Below the pieces are notes generated by a model that saw nothing but the letters and a program-made list of their open reading frames with translations, ran no database searches and was not told the origin of the DNA. Shown here one piece after another: positions 14,932-22,615 of a stretch of DNA of 38,210 bases; within the stretch, counting starts at the first letter, position 1, and each line of letters begins with the position of its first letter. The stretch comes from an uncultured Collinsella sp. (lineage in GTDB: Bacteria > Actinomycetota > Coriobacteriia > Coriobacteriales > Coriobacteriaceae), in assembly GCA_947642445.1 (NCBI GenBank), contig CANRSF010000020.1:1-38210 (forward strand). The letters are read 5' to 3'. The position numbers and the translations under genes were made by a program.

Positions 14932-15708
14932 ATGAGGATCGATTCACGAAAACCGAAAGCCGCCGCCCTTTCCGCCGCTCTGACCGTGGCACTTTTGGCG
15001 GGCGCCGGCGCAACTGATGCCCACGCGACGACACTATCCGATACGGTCGGATCTACGTCGTCCGAGGCGACGCTGGTGCAGCCCGTCGACTACCGCGGCG
15101 ACGGTTATGGCTCTATGCAGGAGTGGAACGCCTCGATGGGGGCAAAGCGCGATTCCCTGGAGATGCGCGCTCAGATCATTATGAACATGTACGGTGACTA
15201 TGCCACCGATGACGAGCGCGCTGTACTACAGGGTTGCATCGACGGTGCGGGCAGTCTTTTGACGATGGATGAGGTCGACGCCAAGTCGACCGAGCTCGAC
15301 GAGCTTCGCTCCACGCTTGAGGATGCCAAGCGCGAGGCGCTCGAGGCTGCCGCAGCCGAAGCCGAGGCCGCTGAGGCCGTTCAGGCTTCGTATTACAACG
15401 CCGGCTCCGGCTCGTCTTACACGTCTGCTGCGTATTGCGCGAACGGCTCGGGTCTGACGCGCTCGAGCGGCGTCAATAACTATAACGGCCGCCGCGAGAC
15501 TTATTACAGCAGCAACGTGTTGTATCACCACCGCACGGGCGAATGGACTCAGGATTCTGAGGGCTTCTGGCGCGATTCCGACGGCTATTACGTTGTTGCC
15601 GCGGGCGATATGGCCCAGGGCTCGACCTTTACGGGCTCCAAGGGTGATTGCAAGGTCTATGACTCCGGCTGCGCCGCCGGAACCACCGACTACTACACCG
15701 GTTGGTAA
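14932..15708 (+). CDS. Secreted coiled-coil protein with a 3D-like C-terminal domain
   Basis: Predicted exported cell-wall-associated protein of 258 residues. Residues 1-32 look like a signal peptide (basic start, then ALSAALTVALLAGAGATDAHA). Then a helical region with acidic and Ala/Glu-rich coiled coil (about 100-150), a Ser/Gly/Tyr-rich linker, and a C-terminal domain ending GSKGDCKVYDSGCAAGTTDY plus YTGW. That end resembles the double-psi barrel (3D or RlpA-like) domain tails of cell-wall hydrolases in Gram-positives (a YDSG and a TDYYT-W pattern), but not all of the catalytic aspartates can be confirmed. Start ATG 14932 has GGAGG. Single gene with its own terminator. Function unknown; peptidoglycan remodelling is a guess. 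Confidence 0.7.
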   Translation: MRIDSRKPKAAALSAALTVALLAGAGATDAHATTLSDTVGSTSSEATLVQPVDYRGDGYGSMQEWNASMGAKRDSLEMRAQIIMNMYGDYATDDERAVLQGCIDGAGSLLTMDEVDAKSTELDELRSTLEDAKREALEAAAAEAEAAEAVQASYYNAGSGSSYTSAAYCANGSGLTRSSGVNNYNGRRETYYSSNVLYHHRTGEWTQDSEGFWRDSDGYYVVAAGDMAQGSTFTGSKGDCKVYDSGCAAGTTDYYTGW

Positions 15709-15727
15709 TCTGCCATAAGCAAAATAC

Positions 15728-15793
15728 GCACATGATGGGCGGGCGTCTTTACTGAGCTTTTAGGCAACGTAAAGCCGCCCTTTCTTTATGTGC
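15728..15793 (+). terminator. Terminator after the secreted-protein gene
   Basis: GGGCGG (15737) and CTTTAC pair with GTAAAG and CCGCCC (ending 15780) around a four-base bulge, followed by TTTCTTT. An outer GCACAT/ATGTGC pair can close the structure. Confidence 0.75.
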
Positions 15794-15897
15794 GCTTGAG
15801 TTAACAGAGCCCTTACCGTGGCGGTACGCTGGGCGTATGGATGCGGGGCACACTAGTTCATGAGAAATAGGGTCTTTCTCTTGGAGGAAGTGATCTT

Positions 15898-16104
15898 GTG
15901 AATGCTCGAGATATTGCCATTGCCGCCGTCGCGTTGATGCTTGGCTGCCTTGGTCCCACGGCCGCGCTCGTCGCGGGCATGCAGGGGACATGCGGGGCTG
16001 CTCCTATCGTGATCGGCGCGTTGATCGCGGCCACACTGCTGGGAAGCGCCGGTGTTGTCCTTTGTCGCGACGATGAGGACGAGGTTCCGGAGTCGCATCT
16101 CTAA
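15898..16104 (+). CDS. Small two-helix membrane protein
   Basis: 68 residues from a GTG start with a good GGAGGA site nine bases upstream. Two hydrophobic helices are clear: IAIAAVALMLGCLGPTAALV (about 7-26) and VIGALIAATLLGSAGVVLC (about 38-56), with an acidic tail (RDDEDEVPESHL). I do not recognise a family. It stands alone between two terminators. Its coding status rests on the binding site, the clean two-helix pattern and the terminator placed right after it. Confidence 0.65.
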   Translation: MNARDIAIAAVALMLGCLGPTAALVAGMQGTCGAAPIVIGALIAATLLGSAGVVLCRDDEDEVPESHL

Positions 16105-16141
16105 CTGTTGCGAAAGTGACTGTTGGCCATGGCTGAATATG

Positions 16142-16180
16142 AAAACCGCCACAAGGGGAGTGCCCTTTGCGGCGGTTTTT
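16142..16180. terminator. Bidirectional terminator between convergent genes
   Basis: AAAACCGCC and CAAGGG pair with CCCTTTG and GGCGGTTTT around GAGTG. The A-run at one side and T-run at the other let it work for the small membrane protein (+) and the ketopantoate-reductase-like gene (-). Confidence 0.88.
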
Positions 16181-16213
16181 GATATTGAGACTGTTGAATG
16201 CGGTGCGGCGGCG

Positions 16214-17128
16214 TTACCAGCTTGCCTCGACATCACGGATGCGCTGATAGAGCCATTCGTTCTGCGGCGCCTGGATATCGTGCTTGGCCGCGAGGCGGCG
16301 GACGGTGCCCGCGAACTCCTCGACCTCTGTTTTGCGCTGCGCGACGCGGTCCTGCGCCATCGAGGGCATGCCGGCGGGGTCGAGCCCCTCGATGAGATGC
16401 ACCATTTGCGTTAGGTCTGCCTCGGTGAGCTCGATACCCTCGGCGTTGGCGACTGCAAGCGTCTCGCGCATGGCGGAGACAAAGCAACGACGCTGCTCGG
16501 AGCCCTGTTCCGTGGCGCTTCCGTACGTACCGCCGTAGGCCATGCAGGTCTGGTTGATGCCGTCGTTGAGCATAAGCTTGGCCCACATGCGGTGCGCGAT
16601 GTCTGCCTCGACGGTGTGTGCGATGCCGCAGCGCGTGTAGAGCCCGTCGATGGCGGCGACGGTCGCGGGGTCGGTGCCGGCGGCCGCACCAAAGCGGATC
16701 TCGCCCGCATTGGTAAAGGTGAGCGCGCCGTTGAGAAACACGGCGTCCATGCCTTGGCATATTCCGAGGACGGTGTGCTCCCAGCCAAAGCGCTCGGCAA
16801 TCTTCTGCTCGCTCGTGATGCCGTTGCACAGCGACGCGATCAGCGTGTCGGGTCCCACGACGCTTTCCAGGGTTTTGAGCGCCACATCGAGCCCGGTTGT
16901 CTTGACCGTGAGGATGACCAGGTCGACGGGCGTCGCCTCGCTCGCGCGGACGGACTTGAGCGCGCAGGGCTTGCCGTTGACGGTGAGCGCATCACCCGCG
17001 TGGCGCTCAAAGCGCGCGTCGTCCATAACGTATTCGACGGCGTCGTTGCCGAGCGCTTGGGCGATCATGCTGCCGTAGAGCAGGCCCACGCCGCCCTTGC
17101 CGATGAAGGCGACCTTGTTGATCTGCAT
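16214..17128 (-). CDS. Ketopantoate reductase-like (ApbA/PanE family) oxidoreductase
   Basis: NADPH-dependent 2-dehydropantoate 2-reductase family; true members reduce ketopantoate to pantoate in coenzyme A synthesis, but many paralogues act on other 2-keto acids. About 304 residues. N-terminal Rossmann motif KVAFIGKGGVGLLYGSM, strand VDLVILTVKTT, SLCNGITSEQ, and the C-terminal helical region with AKLMLNDGINQTCMAYG (the family's KxxxN). ATG 17128 is preceded by GGGGAGATGA. It lies downstream of the cyclase-family gene on the same strand, with a terminator in the 117-bp gap, so it may have its own promoter overlapping that hairpin. Confidence 0.88.
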   Translation of the reverse strand: MQINKVAFIGKGGVGLLYGSMIAQALGNDAVEYVMDDARFERHAGDALTVNGKPCALKSVRASEATPVDLVILTVKTTGLDVALKTLESVVGPDTLIASLCNGITSEQKIAERFGWEHTVLGICQGMDAVFLNGALTFTNAGEIRFGAAAGTDPATVAAIDGLYTRCGIAHTVEADIAHRMWAKLMLNDGINQTCMAYGGTYGSATEQGSEQRRCFVSAMRETLAVANAEGIELTEADLTQMVHLIEGLDPAGMPSMAQDRVAQRKTEVEEFAGTVRRLAAKHDIQAPQNEWLYQRIRDVEASW

Positions 17129-17145
17129 GTGAATCATCTCCCCAT

Positions 17146-17172
17146 AAAAAGGCGCCCGCGTATGGGGCGCCT
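17146..17172 (-). terminator. Terminator after the cyclase-family gene (minus strand)
   Basis: On the minus strand, AGGCGCCC-CATACGC-GGGCGCCT followed by TTTTTA forms a typical intrinsic terminator. It lies just before the start of the PanE-like gene. Confidence 0.85.
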
Positions 17173-17245
17173 GATGGATTGTATGCCGCCGGGCCATGTC
17201 GCGTGCACCGGATGGCCGTATTTAGAAGAACAAACGCATGGGAAC

Positions 17246-18016
17246 TTATGACGCGGGGCAGACCGCAAAGACACGTGCGGGATATCCGACGCCATCACGC
17301 ACCTTGGGGAAGGTGCAGAAGATGACGGCGCCCGTGGCGGGAAGCTCGTCCAGATGGTCCATGACCTCGATCTGGTAACGGTCGACCGAGAGGATGTATT
17401 GCTCGCCGGGATAGGGGTAGGCATCCTCGCGCGTGGTCACCGACGCGGGGTCGGTGTCTGCCGGTTCGTGACCGATGGCGCCGATGTTGCGCTCTTCTAC
17501 AAGCCATTTGATGGCGTCGAGGTCCCAGCCGGGGTAGTGAGGCTGGCCGTCCTCGTCCTTGTTTTCGAGGTCAGCGAGCTTGGACCAGTCGGAGCGGAAG
17601 GCGACAAAGGCGTCCTCGGGAATGCGGCCGTGCTCGGCCTCCCAAGCCTTGAGGTCATCGACGGTCAGGACGAAATCGGGGTTTGCGGCGCACTCCTCGT
17701 GCTTGTCGATCACGCAGAGCGGATGCATAAACTCGATGGGTTCAATCTCTCCAAGGGAACGGCCGTCAACATGGAAGTGGCGCGGTGCGTCGACATGCGT
17801 GCCGTACTGCGAAGCAACCGAATACTGGAAGCAACGCATGGGGGCGAGCATGTCCTCGGGCGTGCCGGGCAGGTAGTCGAAGAGCTTGGTGGACTCAAAC
17901 GGCTTAAAGCCAAACCAGTGCGGGGTGCCGCATGAGAGCGTGTGGGTGAGGTCGACCCAGCGATAATCGTTGCTTTTGAGCTGGGAGGCGAGGTTCCAAA
18001 GGTCGAGCGCGGGCAT
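17246..18016 (-). CDS. Cyclase-family metal-dependent hydrolase (kynurenine-formamidase-like)
   Basis: Member of the metal-dependent cyclase/formamidase superfamily. 256 residues. The metal signature is seen as QYGTHVDAPRHFHVDGRS (family HxGTHxDxPxH; the first position here is Gln rather than His). VDLTHTLSCGTP near the N-terminus and IGHEPADTDPAS, with a histidine typically contributing to the active site, agree. Substrate unknown: relatives hydrolyse N-formylkynurenine, amides or isatin. The first-His substitution suggests a divergent member. ATG 18016 has GAAAGGAG. Followed on the same strand by the PanE-like gene. Confidence 0.88.
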   Translation of the reverse strand: MPALDLWNLASQLKSNDYRWVDLTHTLSCGTPHWFGFKPFESTKLFDYLPGTPEDMLAPMRCFQYSVASQYGTHVDAPRHFHVDGRSLGEIEPIEFMHPLCVIDKHEECAANPDFVLTVDDLKAWEAEHGRIPEDAFVAFRSDWSKLADLENKDEDGQPHYPGWDLDAIKWLVEERNIGAIGHEPADTDPASVTTREDAYPYPGEQYILSVDRYQIEVMDHLDELPATGAVIFCTFPKVRDGVGYPARVFAVCPAS

Positions 18017-18179
18017 GGGCGGCTCCTTTCATCGGGCTTTTTGCTGATGTTAAAGCGGTGCCGTGACAGCTCGATTTCTGCTGCGTTACGATACGTTCTC
18101 GATTGCGATTCCACGATGTTTCGGCCGCGTGACCATTGTGTTTCGCCTTGCCGGGGCGCTGATGGCGAAAGGAGGGGCC

Positions 18180-19370
18180 GTGCAATATCGCGTTGACCCC
18201 AAAAGTGGTAACCGAATATCCGCTCTGGGTCTGGGCTGCATGAGATTTCCCGGTGCGCCGGGACACCCCGATGCGAAGACAGCCGATGCCATCATTTCCC
18301 GTGCGGTGGAGCAGGGGATTAATTATCTGGATACCGCGTGTCTCTATCCCGGTAACGAGGTGTGCGTGGGCGCCTCACTTGAGCGCTTGGGGCTGCGCGA
18401 CCGGGTGTTGCTCGCGACTAAGTTGCCGCACGCTTCGTGCAAATGTGCGGAGGATTTCGACCGCTTTTTTGACGAGCAGCTGCACCGTTTGCGGACCGAC
18501 CATATTGACTACTACCTTATGCACAACATCACCTCGCCCGCCCAGTGGGAGCGCGTGGTGGCGTTGGGCATCGAGGACTGGATTGCGCACCAAAAGGCTG
18601 CGGGGCGTATTCGCCAGATAGGTTTTTCGTACCACGGCAGCGCCGCGGACTTCCTCACGATGCTTGACGCGTATGACTGGGATTTTTGCCAGATCCAGTA
18701 CAACTACGCTGGAGAGCGCTACCAAGCGGGGACGGCGGGACTTATAGCAGCCGCCGAGCGCGGGCTCGCGGTGTTTGTGATGGAGCCGCTTTTGGGTGGA
18801 CGCCTGGCGGGCAAGCTGCCTCCGCGGGCCCGCGCCGTGCTCGATGGCGCCCGTGACCCGCATTTGCGCACTCCTGCCGCCTGGGGACTTTCGTGGGTGT
18901 GGAACCATCCTCAGGTCACGATGCTGCTTTCGGGCATGACCGATACCGCACAGGTGGACGAGAACGCGGCATTGGCGGATCGCGCACTGCCGAATTCGAT
19001 GACGACAGAGCAGCTCGATACCATCGCACGTGTGCTGGCGGAGTTTGAAAAATCGAATCGCGTGCCCTGCACGGGATGCGGCTACTGCATGCCATGTCCC
19101 AAGGGTATTAACATTCCCGGCTGCTTTGCCGCTTACAACGCGAGCTATGCGCACAGCTGGTTTACGGGGCTGTCGCAATACTTTACGGCGAGCGCGGTGC
19201 GCACGAGCGAGCCCAAGCTCGTGAGCAATTGCGTCAAGTGCGGCAAATGTGCGCGTCACTGCCCGCAACACATCGATATCCCCGAGCGTCTCGACGACGC
19301 GCGCCGACGTTTCCAGCCTGGCCCCGTAACGGCCGCGCTTAAAGTCTTCAGCAAAACTCGCTCCTCATGA
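18180..19370 (+). CDS. Aldo/keto reductase with C-terminal ferredoxin domain
   Basis: Aldo/keto reductase fused to an iron-sulfur domain, about 396 residues. The barrel begins RISALGLGCMRFPGAPG, and YLDTACLYPGNE carries the catalytic Asp and Tyr; DHIDYYLMHN is the next family motif. The C-terminus has two cysteine groups: CTGCGYCMPCPKGINIPGCF and CVKCGKCARHCPQHIDIP, the second a classic 4Fe-4S pattern. This architecture is common in anaerobes and may couple the reduction to ferredoxin-type electron transfer. I chose GTG 18180, with AAAGGAGG upstream; an ATG at 18162 lacks a good site. The covarying hairpin element begins right after its stop. Confidence 0.9.
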   Translation: MQYRVDPKSGNRISALGLGCMRFPGAPGHPDAKTADAIISRAVEQGINYLDTACLYPGNEVCVGASLERLGLRDRVLLATKLPHASCKCAEDFDRFFDEQLHRLRTDHIDYYLMHNITSPAQWERVVALGIEDWIAHQKAAGRIRQIGFSYHGSAADFLTMLDAYDWDFCQIQYNYAGERYQAGTAGLIAAAERGLAVFVMEPLLGGRLAGKLPPRARAVLDGARDPHLRTPAAWGLSWVWNHPQVTMLLSGMTDTAQVDENAALADRALPNSMTTEQLDTIARVLAEFEKSNRVPCTGCGYCMPCPKGINIPGCFAAYNASYAHSWFTGLSQYFTASAVRTSEPKLVSNCVKCGKCARHCPQHIDIPERLDDARRRFQPGPVTAALKVFSKTRSS

Positions 19371-19458
19371 CCCTTTTATATCTTGTGATGGAATAGTTCC
19401 TGTTTGCGGCAGAATAGGGCGATAGCAGGAACTATTTCGTCGCAACTGAAGGGGGCTG
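19371..19458 (+). ncRNA. Covarying hairpin element, copy A (before the Gfo/Idh/MocA gene)
   Basis: Sequence CCCTTTTATATCTTG leads into a 20-bp stem (19383-19402 with 19426-19445) that is complete when G-U pairs are allowed, a 23-nt loop (19403-19425, TTTGCGGCAGAATAGGGC then GATAG) and then GCAACTGA plus the AGGGGG binding site of the next gene. A second copy at 20528-20620 has the same flanks and loop but a different stem sequence with compensating changes. No T-run follows, so it is not an ordinary terminator. It could be a structured RNA leader or a mobile palindrome; type is uncertain. Confidence 0.6.
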
Positions 19459-19460
19459 TC

Positions 19461-20480
19461 GTGGGCCATCGGGATTCATGTGATGATTTGCGTGAGGTTC
19501 GTTGGGGCGTTTTGGGCGCTGGGCACATTTCGCATCGATTTGCATCGTCGCTCAAGAAGGTCGACAGGGCACGGCTTGTGGCTGCCGCCGGTCGCACTCC
19601 TTCGCATGTTGAGGAGTTTTTCAGGGCGTTTTCGATCGATGCTGCGCACAGTTATGTCACGGCTGACGATGGCGGCGATGCGGCTTATGATGCGCTGATT
19701 GCCGACCCCGATGTCGACGCAATCTACTTGGCTCTTCCGCATGGTATGCATACGCGTTGGGCCTGTCGCGCGCTGCGCGCCGGAAAGGCCGTGCTGTGCG
19801 AAAAGCCGGCCGTTTTGAGTGAGGAAGAGGCTCTCTTGATTGCCTCCGCCTCTCGCGAGTGCGGCGTGCTGTTTATGGAGGCGATGAAGAATCGGTTTTG
19901 CCCGATGCGCACTCGCGTGGAGGACTTGCTTGCGTCGGGCGAGCTCGGCTGTATCGTCTCGATCGAAAGCGTGCAAAAACTCGATTATGGTGAGTCCCCT
20001 TCGAGTTATCTGCTCGATCCGTTGCAGGGCGGCTGTCTATATGACATGGGCTGCTATGCGGTCGGGTGGTTTGAGGATTTGCTTGCGGGTGCGTGCGATG
20101 TTTCGTCTCGTGAAGTTCGCTGGCGTGACGTATCGGGCGGCCGCGTGGATTGGGCCGATGAGATTCATATGAGTGTCGGCGGTATACCCATTCATATGGT
20201 GTGCGACGGCAAAGCAGCATATGAAAGCCGCTTAACGATTGCCTGCGAACGGGGTTCGTTGGAAATCGAGCGCCTCCATCGCCCCGAGCTCGCCCATGTG
20301 AAGTACTCCGACGGTCGAGTGCTCGAAATCGACGCCCCATTTGAGGTCGATGATTTTTACGGCGAAGCTTCGCATGCGACTCAGCTCATCCGGGCGGGGA
20401 AACTCGAGAGTCCCGTCATGCCCCTTGCCGCCACACAGCGCTGCGCGCAGATCATCGATGCGATTCGCTTGACGCTCTAG
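19461..20480 (+). CDS. Gfo/Idh/MocA-family oxidoreductase
   Basis: NAD(P)-dependent oxidoreductase of the same superfamily as the gene at 10367-11473, about 339 residues. Rossmann motif VRWGVLGAGHISHRFASSL near the N-terminus with a full GxGxxx pattern, AIYLALPHGMHTRWACRA, and the EKP motif in AVLCEKPAVLSEEEAL; GGCLYDMGCYAVGWFEDLL in the C-terminal domain. I chose GTG 19461, preceded by AAGGGGG, because upstream codons run through the hairpin element. Substrate not clear; a sugar or dihydrodiol dehydrogenase type is likely. It sits between an aldo/keto reductase and endonuclease IV, and the two genes starting at 19461 and 20625 share the same upstream element. Confidence 0.9.
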   Translation: MGHRDSCDDLREVRWGVLGAGHISHRFASSLKKVDRARLVAAAGRTPSHVEEFFRAFSIDAAHSYVTADDGGDAAYDALIADPDVDAIYLALPHGMHTRWACRALRAGKAVLCEKPAVLSEEEALLIASASRECGVLFMEAMKNRFCPMRTRVEDLLASGELGCIVSIESVQKLDYGESPSSYLLDPLQGGCLYDMGCYAVGWFEDLLAGACDVSSREVRWRDVSGGRVDWADEIHMSVGGIPIHMVCDGKAAYESRLTIACERGSLEIERLHRPELAHVKYSDGRVLEIDAPFEVDDFYGEASHATQLIRAGKLESPVMPLAATQRCAQIIDAIRLTL

Positions 20481-20527
20481 GCTGCGGTGCTGCTGCTCAA
20501 GGGGGCTCGGCGGACCGTGCCCCTGAT

Positions 20528-20620
20528 GCCCCTTTTATATCTTGCGGTGGAATACGGTCTGTTTGCGCCAAAATAAGGCACCAATAGACCGTATTTCACC
20601 GCAACTGATGAGGGGGAGCT
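20528..20620 (+). ncRNA. Covarying hairpin element, copy B (before endonuclease IV)
   Basis: Same architecture as copy A: CCCCTTTTATATCTTG, a 20-bp stem (20542-20561 with 20585-20604), a 23-nt loop starting TTTGCGCCAAAATAAGGC, then GCAACTGA and a GAGGGGGAG binding site. Against copy A, stem positions 14-17 and 6 change on both arms so that pairing is kept, and remaining mismatches are G-U pairs. That pattern points to selection on structure. Confidence 0.6.
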
Positions 20621-20624
20621 GGAG

Positions 20625-21491
20625 ATGCTAACGATCGGGTGTCATCTTTCGACGACGAAGGGCTATCGGGCAATGGGGGAGACGGCGTTGTCCATTGGTG
20701 CCAATACCTTTGCGTTCTTTACGCGCAACCCGCGCGGTGGCAAGGCAAAAGACCTTGACATGGATGACGTGGCGGCTCTGCGCGAGCTTATGGCGCAAAA
20801 CGACTTTGGACCGCTGGTGGCGCATGCCCCGTATACCTATAACCCCTGCTCCGCTAAGGAGCGAGCGCGCGAGTTTGCCTTGGAGGCTATGGCGGAAGAT
20901 TTGCAGCGTCTGGAAGCACTGCCCGGCAACTACTACAACTTCCATCCCGGTGCGCATGTGGGACAGGGGGCAGACGCCGGCATTCAGATGATTGTCGACA
21001 CGCTGTGCCAGGTGATGTTTGAGGGACAGCAGACGACGGTATTGCTCGAGACCATGGCGGGTAAGGGCACCGAGGTGGGCCGTAGCTTTGAAGAGCTGGC
21101 GTGCATTATCGAGGGCGTTGCCGCCAAGTGTCCAGAGCTGTCCGATAAGCTGGGCGTTTGTTTGGACACCTGCCATGTGAGCGATGCCGGCTACGACATC
21201 ATCCATGATCTGGACGGCGTACTCGACGAGTTCGACCGCGTGGTGGGTATCGAGCGCTTGCGCGCCGTGCATATCAATGACTCCAAGAACCCCTGCGGCG
21301 CCCATAAGGATCGCCACGAGTGCATTGGCAAGGGCTACCTGGGTAGTGAAGAGTTTGGTGGCGGTATGCAGGTTATGCAGAATATTGTATCGAATAGCCG
21401 CTTGCGTGCACTTCCATTTATTTTGGAGACGCCGAACGAACTTGCAGGTTATGCAGCTGAAATCAAACTGTTAAGGTCATTGCAGCAGTAA
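20625..21491 (+). CDS. nfo: Endonuclease IV (AP endonuclease)
   Basis: Cuts DNA at abasic sites in base-excision repair; trinuclear zinc enzyme. 288 residues, normal length. Metal ligands are visible in order: [28 protein letters not shown] (Glu), [13 protein letters not shown] (Asp and His), [26 protein letters not shown], and FILETPNE (Glu). Start ATG 20625 with a GAGGGGGAG site. It is preceded by hairpin copy B and followed by the amino-acid transporter operon on the same strand, which has its own promoter. Confidence 0.96.
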   Translation: MLTIGCHLSTTKGYRAMGETALSIGANTFAFFTRNPRGGKAKDLDMDDVAALRELMAQNDFGPLVAHAPYTYNPCSAKERAREFALEAMAEDLQRLEALPGNYYNFHPGAHVGQGADAGIQMIVDTLCQVMFEGQQTTVLLETMAGKGTEVGRSFEELACIIEGVAAKCPELSDKLGVCLDTCHVSDAGYDIIHDLDGVLDEFDRVVGIERLRAVHINDSKNPCGAHKDRHECIGKGYLGSEEFGGGMQVMQNIVSNSRLRALPFILETPNELAGYAAEIKLLRSLQQ

Positions 21492-21552
21492 TGACTGTTG
21501 CTAAGTGGAGTATTCCATTCACGTTATGGGTTTGTTTCAATCAGTTTTCTCA

Positions 21553-21581
21553 TTGCAGATTCGTAATTCCGGGTGCATAAT
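21553..21581 (+). promoter_or_regulatory. Promoter of the amino-acid ABC importer operon
   Basis: -35 TTGCAG (21553-21558) and -10 CATAAT (21576-21581) with an exact 17-bp spacer, about 58 bp before the lipoprotein start. The 60 bp upstream show no clear operator. Confidence 0.65.
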
Positions 21582-21638
21582 AGCCAACAGTTTTTGCAGA
21601 CCTCTGAATCAAACGGGGTCACTGGAAGGAGACTGATT

Positions 21639-22499
21639 ATGAAGCTCAAGAAGCTTGGCGCGTTTGCAGCCACGGGCGCCATGGCGCTCGCTCTTGCACT
21701 GACGGGCTGTGGTTCGTCCAACGCCACCTCTGGTTCCGATGCCGGTTCCAGCAGCTCTGACAACGCGAAGGTCGAGAAGGTCGACGGCTCCAAGGAGTAT
21801 GCACTCGTCAAGGACGGTACGCTCACCGTCGGCACCTCTGCCGAGTACGCTCCGTTTGAGTACAAGGATGACAACGGCGATTATCAGGGCTTTGACCTTG
21901 AGCTCATCAAGGCTATCGGCGACAAGCTGGGCCTGGATGTCGAGTATGTCAACAATGACTTTGACACGCTGGTTCCGGGCGTCGCTTCGGGCGCCAAGTA
22001 TGACGTTTCCATCGCGGCTATCACCGACACGCCCGAGCGTGAGAAGGAAGTCACTTTCTCTGATTCCTACTACATGGACGATCAGGCTATCGTGACCAAG
22101 GTCGATAACACCGACATCACGGCCGACAACTACAGCGAGAAGCTCAACAACGCCGATGCTACCATCATCGTCCAGTCTGGCTCGACCGCCGAGGCCTTTG
22201 CCCAGGAGAACTTCCCCAAGGCCAAGATTGTTCCCTACAAGGACGCCACCGAGTGCTTCAGCGCCCTGCAGTCCGATAAGGGTGACGCCGTGGTGACCAA
22301 CCGCTCCGTCGCCAGCCAGCTGACCGCCGAGCAGTTCAACACCTGCCAGACCATCAAGCAGATCAGCACCGGCGAGGAGTACGCCATCGCCATCAACCAG
22401 GGCAACACTAAGCTCAAGGACGACATCAACCAGGCCATCAAGGACCTGACCGATGACGGTACCGTTGACGCCCTTATGGCTAAGTACAACATCAAGTAA
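21639..22499 (+). CDS. Polar amino-acid ABC transporter substrate-binding lipoprotein
   Basis: Captures an amino acid outside the membrane for the ABC importer. 286 residues. N-terminal lipoprotein signal: MKLKKLG, a hydrophobic stretch, and the lipobox ALTGC, with Cys at about residue 24; a Ser/Gly-rich linker follows. The mature part is a family 3 binding protein: LTVGTSAEYAPFEYKDDNG then YQGFDLELIKAIGDKLGLDV, and ALQSDKGDAVVTNRSVAS. ATG 21639 is preceded by GGAAGGAG. First gene of the importer operon; a hairpin after it probably gives more of this mRNA than of the permease mRNA, as in many such operons. Ligand not predictable; polar amino acids are typical. Confidence 0.94.
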   Translation: MKLKKLGAFAATGAMALALALTGCGSSNATSGSDAGSSSSDNAKVEKVDGSKEYALVKDGTLTVGTSAEYAPFEYKDDNGDYQGFDLELIKAIGDKLGLDVEYVNNDFDTLVPGVASGAKYDVSIAAITDTPEREKEVTFSDSYYMDDQAIVTKVDNTDITADNYSEKLNNADATIIVQSGSTAEAFAQENFPKAKIVPYKDATECFSALQSDKGDAVVTNRSVASQLTAEQFNTCQTIKQISTGEEYAIAINQGNTKLKDDINQAIKDLTDDGTVDALMAKYNIK

Positions 22500-22521
22500 A
22501 ATAGCTACTTGATTGCACGCG

Positions 22522-22558
22522 GGCCCTTTCCGTTTTGGCGGAGAGGGCCTTTGCGTTT
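22522..22558 (+). terminator. Attenuating hairpin between the binding protein and permease genes
   Basis: GGCCCTTTCCG pairs with CGGAGAGGGCC around TTTTGG, followed by TTTGCGTTT. Probably a partial terminator that lowers permease and ATPase expression relative to the binding protein. Confidence 0.75.
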
Positions 22559-22615
22559 CTTGAATGGGCGTCATCCCGCCCCGTTATGTCGGCAACTTAA
22601 ACGTTAGGAGCCACC

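Noticed and set aside
15800..15850. MerR-type promoter upstream of the small membrane protein
   Set aside because: The G+C-rich palindromic stretch near 15811-15830 is suggestive, but no dyad centred between good -35 and -10 boxes could be defined.
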